A stretch of 19,431 nt of DNA from SIG452 sp045580405 (GTDB taxonomy: Bacteria > Bacillota > Clostridia > UMGS1840): positions 1 to 19,431 of the forward strand of contig JAZNNT010000096.1 in NCBI GenBank assembly GCA_045580405.1, read 5' to 3'. Position numbers and translations under genes: made by a program. Below the pieces are notes generated by a model. The model did not search any database. It saw only the letters and a list, made by a program, of their open reading frames with translations, and had not been told where the DNA came from. Of this stretch, positions 14,581 through 19,431 are shown in pieces (within the stretch, counting starts at the first letter, position 1; each line of letters begins with the position of its first letter).

Positions 14581-14675
14581 AAAAAAGCTGAAAAAATGCA
14601 GAATTGAAAAAAATTTCAAAAATTTTTAAAAATTTTCAAAAAACACTTGCAATTTGACAAACAATCTGATATAAT
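14581..14675 (+). promoter_or_regulatory. Promoter of the S10 operon with phased A-tract UP region
   Basis: TTGCAA (14647-14652), 17 bp, TATAAT (14670-14675). Directly upstream, A-tracts are centred near 14610, 14620, 14630 and 14640, with two more near 14583 and 14593. This is a helical-turn spacing expected to curve DNA or to act as an UP element. The start would be near 14682. A TTGACA at 14654-14659 is only 10 bp from the -10 and is not the -35. The rest of the rplT-to-promoter gap (14530-14580) holds only a small GGGAG/CTCCC hairpin. Confidence 0.72.
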
Positions 14676-14681
14676 ATCAAA

Positions 14682-14973
14682 GGTTATGTTATGCGATGAA
14701 GTGGAAGGTGGCTTCAAAACGGTGAAAACCGGCTGTTTTGAAGGGAATTTCCACGGAGTATGTTTGGTTTGAAACCAGGCGGCTAAAAAACGGTAATTCA
14801 TGATAACGACTTGGTGTACTCACATCATTACCTTTTGATGCCCGAAAATTTTTATGAGACGTTGTAAAAATCTTCGGGATATTTTATGGAATAGGTGTGA
14901 AACACGAGGGTGAGTGTTAGAAAAATTGTTCCGTGTAGCCGAAACAGAACACCGAAAAAATTTAAAATTATTT
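14682..14973 (+). promoter_or_regulatory. Long structured leader of the S10 operon
   Basis: About 300 nt separate the predicted start and rpsJ, without a credible ORF. Helices visible by eye: GTGGAA/TTCCAC (14701-14706 / 14749-14754) enclosing CTTCAAAAC/GTTTTGAAG (14712-14720 / 14735-14743); TGGTT/AACCA (14764-14776); GGTAAT/ATTACC with GAT/ATC inside (14792-14804 / 14824-14832). A further 12-pair stem runs CCCGAA-ATTTTT / AAAAAT-TTCGGG (14841-14853 / 14866-14878). Finally ACACG/CGTGT (14902-14906 / 14932-14936) competes with or adjoins TGTTC/GAACA (14927-14931 / 14947-14951). None has a proper U-tract. Autoregulation by a ribosomal protein (L4 controls this operon in E. coli) is a plausible role but is inference. 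Confidence 0.6.
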
Positions 14974-14989
14974 AGGAGGAAACACGGTT

Positions 14990-15304
14990 ATGGCAGCAAT
15001 GAAAGAAAAAATCAGAATCAGATTGAAAGCGTACGATCACGTTATTTTGGATCAGTCCGCTGAAAAAGTGGTGGAAACCGCAAAAAGAACTGGCGCAGGA
15101 GTATCCGGCCCCATTCCGCTTCCCACCAAAAAAGAAATCGTTACTATCTTAAGAGCAGTACACAAGTACAAAGATTCCAGAGAACAGTTTGAAATGAGAA
15201 CTCACAAGAGAATGATTGACATCTTGAATCCTACTGCAAAAACTGTTGACGCTTTGATGAAATTAGACCTGCCCGCAGGTGTTGAATTTGACATCAAACT
15301 GTAA
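14990..15304 (+). CDS. rpsJ: 30S ribosomal protein S10
   Basis: 104 residues, typical length. KEKIRIRLKAYDHVILDQSA, the loop TGAGVSGPIPLPTKKE and THKRMIDILNPT identify S10 (also NusE, which takes part in antitermination). ATG is preceded by AGGAGG (14974-14979). It is the first gene of the S10 operon. It is followed by an unusually long 167-bp gap before rplC. Confidence 0.98.
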   Translation: MAAMKEKIRIRLKAYDHVILDQSAEKVVETAKRTGAGVSGPIPLPTKKEIVTILRAVHKYKDSREQFEMRTHKRMIDILNPTAKTVDALMKLDLPAGVEFDIKL

Positions 15305-15336
15305 GACGACTATTATTATACCATATATATAATAGT

Positions 15337-15447
15337 ATGCGAGTTTTCTCTTACCTGTGTCAAAGAGAATTCGCATGGGCGAAAATCCGCCCGCCTGATA
15401 CCCTAAAAACTTCTGGGGTACCAAGGTCATGTTGGGCAACCCCCAAC
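15337..15447 (+). repeat. Cluster of four hairpins between rpsJ and rplC
   Basis: In order: ATGCGA/TCGCAT with inner TTCTCT/AGAGAA (15337-15376); GGGCG/CGCCC (15377-15392); TACCC/GGGTA (15399-15420); GTTGGG/CCCAAC (15431-15447). They are nearly back to back and end 10 nt before the rplC SD. None carries a U-tract, so they are not ordinary terminators. A folded RNA element (processing, stability or protein-binding site) is likely. Confidence 0.55.
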
Positions 15448-15471
15448 CAATAACCATAGGAGGAAAACATT

Positions 15472-16110
15472 ATGGAAAAAGCAATTCTGGGTAAAAAAGT
15501 CGGCATGACTCAGCTTTTCTCCGAAACCGGTAAATTTGTTCCGGTTACCGTGATTGAAGCAGGTCCTTGCGTTGTTACCCAAAAGAAAACCGTAGAAATC
15601 GACGGTTACAATTCAATTCAGGTTGGTTTTGTGGAAACCAAAGAAAAGAAATCTAACAAACCTTTAATGGGCCACTTCAAGAAAGCAGGCACCGCAATCA
15701 TGAAATTCTTAAGAGAATTTAGACTTGCAGACACCGCTTCTTACAATGTTGGCGACGAAATCAAAGCAGGCATCTTCCAAGAAGGTGATACTGTTGACGT
15801 AACCGGTATCTCCAAAGGTAAAGGATACCAGGGTTCCATTAAGAGACACGGCCAGTCCAGAGTTCCGATGAGCCATGGTGCAGGTCCTGTTCACAGAAGC
15901 GCAGGTTCTATGGGAGCTTGTTCTTCTCCGTCAAGAGTATTCAAAGGTAAAAAGCTTCCCGGTCACATGGGTAATGTTCAGGTAACTGTTCAGAACTTAG
16001 AAATCGTGAAAGTAATGGAAGACAAAAACCTGATCCTTGTAAAAGGTGCAATCCCCGGTCCTAAAGGCGGATTAGTTACCGTTAAAAGCGCTGTGAAAGC
16101 TTCCAAGTAA
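15472..16110 (+). CDS. rplC: 50S ribosomal protein L3
   Basis: 212 residues, close to the usual 209-212. The N-terminus MEKAILGKKVGMTQLFSETG and the central extension KGKGYQGSIKRHGQSRVPMS...GSMGACSSPSRVFKGKKLPG are L3 signatures; the extension reaches toward the peptidyl transferase centre. The gene has a strong SD AGGAGG (15458-15463) and follows the hairpin cluster after rpsJ. Order matches the S10 operon. Confidence 0.98.
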   Translation: MEKAILGKKVGMTQLFSETGKFVPVTVIEAGPCVVTQKKTVEIDGYNSIQVGFVETKEKKSNKPLMGHFKKAGTAIMKFLREFRLADTASYNVGDEIKAGIFQEGDTVDVTGISKGKGYQGSIKRHGQSRVPMSHGAGPVHRSAGSMGACSSPSRVFKGKKLPGHMGNVQVTVQNLEIVKVMEDKNLILVKGAIPGPKGGLVTVKSAVKASK

Positions 16111-16136
16111 TCACAGAGAGATATAGAAAATGCTTT

Positions 16137-16180
16137 TCACCCGCCAGGGTGACAAAACAATGATAATCAGCCTTTGGCTG
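16137..16180 (+). repeat. Two hairpins between rplC and rplD
   Basis: TCACCC/GGGTGA (16137-16142 / 16147-16152, loop GCCA) and CAGCC/GGCTG (16168-16172 / 16176-16180, loop TTT). The second lies only three bases before the rplD SD GGAGG, so it could affect ribosome access. Confidence 0.5.
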
Positions 16181-16195
16181 GAAGGAGGAAATACG

Positions 16196-16819
16196 ATGCC
16201 TAAAGTAGCATTATATAATATTGAAGGCAAAGAAGTCGGCGAAATCGAATTAAAAGACGAGATTTTTGCTGTTGAAATCAGCAATGCCGCTCTTCATATG
16301 ACTGTGAAAAACTACCTGGCAAATCAGAGACAGGGTACTCAGTCAACCAAAACCCGTACCGAAGTAAGCGGTGGCGGTGCAAAACCGTGGAAACAGAAAG
16401 GAACCGGTCGTGCAAGACAGGGCTCCATCCGTGCTCCCCAGTGGAAAGGTGGCGGCGTGGCTTTAGGTCCCAAACCCAGAGATTACAGCTACACCTTAAA
16501 CAAAAAGACCAGAAGACTGGCATTAAAATCCGCTTTATCTGCAAAAGTAGCAGAAAACAACATTGTTGTTGTGGATAAGCTGGCTATGGATGAAATCAAA
16601 ACCAAATCTTTCGTTAAGATTTTAGAAAACTTAAAAGTAGATACCAAAGCATTTGTGGTTACCGGTGCAAAAGAAGCAAACTTAATCGCTTCCGCAAACA
16701 ATGTTCCCGGTGTGAAAACTGCAGTTGTTGATACCATCAACACCTACGATGTTTTAAATCACACCAAACTGGTGATTGAAGCATCTGCAGTAGCTAAATT
16801 AGAGGAGGTGTACTGCTAA
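16196..16819 (+). CDS. rplD: 50S ribosomal protein L4
   Basis: 207 residues from the ATG at 16196, which has GGAGGA eight bases upstream and gives the canonical start MPKVALYNIEGKEVGEIEL. The loop KPWKQKGTGRARQGSIRAPQ and GGGVALGPKPRDYSY identify L4; this loop lines the peptide exit tunnel. In E. coli L4 is also the autogenous repressor of the S10 operon, which makes it the first suspect for the structured rpsJ leader. The stop is one base before the rplW ATG, so the two genes are translationally coupled. Confidence 0.97.
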   Translation: MPKVALYNIEGKEVGEIELKDEIFAVEISNAALHMTVKNYLANQRQGTQSTKTRTEVSGGGAKPWKQKGTGRARQGSIRAPQWKGGGVALGPKPRDYSYTLNKKTRRLALKSALSAKVAENNIVVVDKLAMDEIKTKSFVKILENLKVDTKAFVVTGAKEANLIASANNVPGVKTAVVDTINTYDVLNHTKLVIEASAVAKLEEVYC

Positions 16820-16820
16820 G

Positions 16821-17108
16821 ATGAATGCATACGATATCATTATTGCTCCGATCATTTCGGAAAAATCCATGGGCATGCTCGCTGAACAGAAGTACACTTT
16901 CAAAGTAAGTGCAAATGCCAACAAAATCGAAATCAAAAAAGCCATTGAAGAAATCTTCAAGGTTGAAGTAGACAAGGTTACTACCATCAATGTAATCGGC
17001 AAAAACAAAAGAGTCGGCGTTCACGAAGGTAAACGTTCTGACTGGAAGAAAGCGATTGTCAAACTAAAAGGCACCAAAACAATCGAATTCTTTGAAAGTT
17101 TAAGATAA
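16821..17108 (+). CDS. rplW: 50S ribosomal protein L23
   Basis: 95 residues, the normal size. MNAYDIIIAPIISEKSMGML, KYTFKVSANANKIEIKKAIE and VTTINVIGKNKRVG are typical of L23, which forms the docking site for SRP and trigger factor at the tunnel exit. The SD GAGGAGGTG lies inside the end of rplD (16802-16810). Confidence 0.97.
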   Translation: MNAYDIIIAPIISEKSMGMLAEQKYTFKVSANANKIEIKKAIEEIFKVEVDKVTTINVIGKNKRVGVHEGKRSDWKKAIVKLKGTKTIEFFESLR

Positions 17109-17122
17109 GGAGATGATTGATA

Positions 17123-17956
17123 ATGGCAGTAAAAACTTATAAACCGACTACACCGTCAAGAAGATATATGACCGCACCTGACTTCTCTGTGTTGTCTGAT
17201 GTAAAACCTGAAAAATCTCTTCTTGTTAAACTGAAAAAACACGCCGGCAGAAACTCCTACGGCAGAATCACCGTAAGACACAGAGGCGGTGGAAACAAAT
17301 CCAAGTACAGAATTATCGACTTCAAACGTGACAAAATGGATATGCCTGCAACTGTTCTGAGCTTAGAATACGATCCGAACAGAACCGCATACATCGCATT
17401 AGTTCAGTATGAAGACGGTGAAAAGAGATACATCTTAGCTCCCAACGAATTAAAAGTTGGTCACAAGGTTATCTCCTCTGCAACCGCAGATATTAAACCC
17501 GGTAACACTTTACCGTTAGCAAATATTCCCGTTGGTACCGTTATCCACAACGTGGAAATCACCAAAAACAGAGGCGGCCAGCTGGTTCGTTCTGCAGGTA
17601 ATGCAGCACAGCTGATGGCTAAAGAAGGTGACTATGCTCAGGTAAGACTTCCCTCCGGCGAAGTTAGAAAAGTTCTGATCGAATGCAAAGCAACCATCGG
17701 TCAGGTAAGTAACTTAGAACATGAAAACGTTACCATCGGTAAAGCAGGTAGAACAAGACATATGGGTATCAAACCTACCGTTCGTGGTGTTGTTATGAAC
17801 CCCTGTGACCATCCTCATGGTGGTGGTGAAGGTAAATCACCCATCGGTCGTCCGGCTCCTGTTACTCCCTGGGGTAAACCGGCTCTGGGCTTAAAAACCA
17901 GAAAGAAAAAGAAAATCACTAACCGCCTGATCGTGAAGACCAGAAACGGTAAATAA
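17123..17956 (+). CDS. rplB: 50S ribosomal protein L2
   Basis: 277 residues from ATG 17123, the usual length; an in-frame TTG at 17117 is not needed because AAGGAG lies about 10 bases before the ATG. GRITVRHRGGGNKSKYRIIDFKR and the C-terminal NPCDHPHGGGEG (226-237, including the conserved functional His region) identify L2, which supports peptidyl transfer and subunit joining. It lies 14 bp after rplW. Confidence 0.98.
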   Translation: MAVKTYKPTTPSRRYMTAPDFSVLSDVKPEKSLLVKLKKHAGRNSYGRITVRHRGGGNKSKYRIIDFKRDKMDMPATVLSLEYDPNRTAYIALVQYEDGEKRYILAPNELKVGHKVISSATADIKPGNTLPLANIPVGTVIHNVEITKNRGGQLVRSAGNAAQLMAKEGDYAQVRLPSGEVRKVLIECKATIGQVSNLEHENVTIGKAGRTRHMGIKPTVRGVVMNPCDHPHGGGEGKSPIGRPAPVTPWGKPALGLKTRKKKKITNRLIVKTRNGK

Positions 17957-17968
17957 TCATCGACATAC

Positions 17969-18024
17969 ACCGTAATCCGACGCTTGTCGGATTCGGTACC
18001 CCGATAAAACGCACAGCTCGTGCG
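17969..18024 (+). repeat. Two hairpins between rplB and rpsS
   Basis: ACCG-ATCCGAC / GTCGGAT-CGGT (17969-17981 / 17986-17997, loop GCTT, small internal loop) and CGCAC/GTGCG (18010-18014 / 18020-18024). The second is followed by six A, not by a T-tract, so neither looks like a terminator on the coding strand. Confidence 0.5.
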
Positions 18025-18049
18025 AAAAAATCTACAAGGAGGCAGAAAT

Positions 18050-18322
18050 ATGAGCCGTTCAATCAAAAAAGGGCCTTTCGTGGACCCCAAACTTTTGAAG
18101 AGAATTGAAGAAATGAATGATAAAGGCGAAAAAAGAGTGTTAAAGTCTTGGTCCAGATCTTCTACTATTTTCCCGCAGTTTGTTGGACACACCGTTGCAG
18201 TGTATGACGGAAGAAAACATGTTCCCGTGTATGTAACCGAAGATATGGTTGGTCACAACCTGGGCGAATTTGCTCCTACCAGAACCTACAAAGGTCACGC
18301 AGGTGCAAAAACTTCAAAATAA
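18050..18322 (+). CDS. rpsS: 30S ribosomal protein S19
   Basis: 90 residues from ATG 18050, preceded by AGGAGG. An upstream in-frame GTG (18020) falls inside a hairpin and lacks an SD. MSRSIKKGPFVDPKLLKRIE, SRSSTIFPQFVGHTVAVYDG and GHNLGEFAPTRTYKGHAG are diagnostic of S19, a 30S head protein near the A-site finger bridge. A structured 93-bp gap separates it from rplB. Confidence 0.98.
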   Translation: MSRSIKKGPFVDPKLLKRIEEMNDKGEKRVLKSWSRSSTIFPQFVGHTVAVYDGRKHVPVYVTEDMVGHNLGEFAPTRTYKGHAGAKTSK

Positions 18323-18324
18323 TC

Positions 18325-18375
18325 CGGGTGATTTGTTAGAAAAATCCCGACACATAAGTTTAAATTTTAGAACCA
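18325..18375 (+). repeat. Small hairpins between rpsS and rplV
   Basis: CGGG-ATTT / AAAT-CCCG near 18325-18351 with a TG bulge, then CACC/GGTG near 18370-18385. They are weaker than those in the other gaps and are reported as part of the recurring pattern. Confidence 0.35.
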
Positions 18376-18402
18376 CCTAAGGGTGAAAGAGGAGGAATAA
18401 AA

Positions 18403-18738
18403 ATGGAGGCAAGAGCAACTCTCCGTTATGCTAGAATATCTCCCCGCAAGGTAAAGATAGTAATTGATTTAATCAGAAACAAACCCGTTGGTCAGGCTTT
18501 GGCTATCGTAAGACATACTCCCAAAGCTGCATCCCCGCTGGTTGAAAAACTGTTATTATCAGCTATCGCTAATGCGGAAAACAATCATAATATGGCAAAA
18601 GACGACCTGTATGTTTCCGAATGCTTCGCAAACGCAGGCCCGATTCTGAAAAGAATTCAGCCCAGAGCACAGGGTAGAGTATTCAGAATCGCAAAAAGAA
18701 CCAGCCATATTACCGTGGTTGTAAAAGAAAAAGAATAG
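18403..18738 (+). CDS. rplV: 50S ribosomal protein L22
   Basis: 111 residues, a normal size. RYARISPRKVKIVIDLIRNKPV, the segment AENNHNMAKDDLYVSECFANAGP and the beta-hairpin region RIQPRAQGRVFRIAKRTSHITVVV identify L22, whose hairpin reaches into the exit tunnel and is a site of macrolide resistance changes in other bacteria. SD GAGGAGG precedes the ATG. It is followed 12 bp later by rpsC. Confidence 0.98.
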   Translation: MEARATLRYARISPRKVKIVIDLIRNKPVGQALAIVRHTPKAASPLVEKLLLSAIANAENNHNMAKDDLYVSECFANAGPILKRIQPRAQGRVFRIAKRTSHITVVVKEKE

Positions 18739-18750
18739 GAGGTATGAGTA

Positions 18751-19431
18751 ATGGGTCAGAAAGTTAACCCGCATGGTTTAAGAGTCGGCGTTATTAAAGA
18801 TTGGGACTCCAAATGGTATGCTCCGGATCACAAATTCGGCGATACTTTGGTAGAAGACCACAAAATCAGAGTGTTCTTAAAGAAATCTCTGTTCCAGGCC
18901 GGCATTTCCAAAATTGAAATTGCAAGAAAAGCAAATAAAATCTTTGTTAAAGTGTTCACTGCAAAACCCGGTATGTTAATCGGTAAAGGCGGTGCAGAAT
19001 TAGAAAAAATCAGAGCTTCTGTTGTAAATTTACTGGGCGGCAATGCAAACGTTAACGTAAACATTGTTGAAGTAAAACCTGCAGAAATGGATGCAACTTT
19101 AGTAGCTGAAAACATCGCAGCTCAGCTGGAAAAACGTATTTCCTTCAGAAGAGCGATGAAACAGTCCATGCAGAGAACTATGAAGTTCGGTGCAAAAGGT
19201 ATCAAAACTTCCGTTTCCGGCCGTGTTGGCGGAGCTGAAATTGCAAGAACTGAGCATTATCATGAAGGAACCATTCCGCTGCAGACCTTAAGAGCAGATA
19301 TTGACTACGGTTTTGCAGAAGCGAATACCACCTACGGTAAGTTAGGCGTTAAAGTTTGGATTTACAAAGGTGAAATTCTTCCTGAAAGCAAAAATGCGAA
19401 AAAAAATACTCAAGAGGAAGTCGGAGGCCAA
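18751..19431 (+). CDS. rpsC: 30S ribosomal protein S3 (3' end beyond the window)
   Basis: 227 codons are visible with no stop, so the gene continues past the window edge; family members are usually about 210-230 residues, so little is missing. MGQKVNPHGLRVGVIKDWDS, the KH-domain loop GMLIGKGG (74-81), GRVGGAEIARTEHYHEG and TTYGKLGVKVWIYKGEI identify S3, which lines the mRNA entry channel. AGGAGG lies upstream of the ATG. L16 would be expected next. Confidence 0.97.
   Translation, partial: MGQKVNPHGLRVGVIKDWDSKWYAPDHKFGDTLVEDHKIRVFLKKSLFQAGISKIEIARKANKIFVKVFTAKPGMLIGKGGAELEKIRASVVNLLGGNANVNVNIVEVKPAEMDATLVAENIAAQLEKRISFRRAMKQSMQRTMKFGAKGIKTSVSGRVGGAEIARTEHYHEGTIPLQTLRADIDYGFAEANTTYGKLGVKVWIYKGEILPESKNAKKNTQEEVGGQ

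Noticed and set aside
14686..14772. 28-codon ORF in the rpsJ leader (MLCDEVEGG...)
   Set aside because: It starts only a few bases after the predicted transcript start and the AAAGG is two bases from the ATG, too close to act as an SD.
14889..14904. parS-like half site GTGAAACA in the rpsJ leader
   Set aside because: The other half of the palindrome is absent, so it is probably chance.
15305..15333. Internal promoter before rplC (TATAAT at 15328-15333)
   Set aside because: No acceptable -35 at 16-18 bp; the region is simply AT-rich.
16130..16195. N-terminal extension of rplD from an ATG at 16130
   Set aside because: No SD before it, it reads through two hairpins, and the ATG at 16196 has a perfect SD and gives the conserved L4 start.
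18020..18049. GTG start for rpsS at 18020
   Set aside because: It lies in a hairpin arm without an SD; ATG 18050 gives the canonical MSRSIKKGPF start.

Overview
The window comes from a spore-forming Firmicute, most likely a member of the Clostridia. It carries spoIID and a spoIIQ-like gene, a Noc/ParB-family protein, SLH-domain surface proteins, strong SD sequences, and a classical infC-rpmI-rplT plus S10 ribosomal gene order. All identified genes belong to known families. I see no phage, transposon, CRISPR array or tRNA. The less ordinary content is in non-coding RNA and leader regions.

Layout. (1) 1-2025: 3' part of a secreted YcdB/YcdC-type protein with C-terminal SLH repeats. It converges on noc through a bidirectional terminator. 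(2) 2081-4763, minus strand: spoIID, then spoIIQ-like M23, then noc. SpoIID and SpoIIQ act at forespore engulfment, and a sigma-F-like promoter lies in the spoIID-spoIIQ gap. (3) 4845-11058, plus strand: one apparent operon lon-hisS-aspS-COG2426 membrane protein, running from a sigma-A-type promoter and structured leader to a strong terminator. (4) 11088-11341: a promoter and a long rod-like RNA that I interpret as 6S RNA. In Bacillus the 6S-1 RNA also lies just downstream of aspS. (5) 11437-13012: an SLH-only secreted protein convergent with, and overlapping, an M23 endopeptidase. (6) 13114-14529: the infC-rpmI-rplT operon with a consensus promoter, an L20-type attenuator leader, an AUU start codon for infC and a terminator. 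(7) 14647-19431: the S10 operon rpsJ-rplC-rplD-rplW-rplB-rpsS-rplV-rpsC (the last cut by the window end), behind phased A-tracts, a promoter and a leader of about 300 nt.

Functionally the window joins translation (IF3, two aminoacyl-tRNA synthetases, ten ribosomal proteins), protein quality control (Lon), global transcription control (6S RNA), chromosome/division control (Noc), sporulation and cell-envelope proteins. The signals most worth follow-up are the structured rpsJ leader, the series of hairpins in most inter-cistronic gaps of the S10 operon, the infC attenuator with a visible antiterminator, the 6S candidate with its competing 3' hairpins, and the structured lon leader. All structures were read by eye; none was computed.
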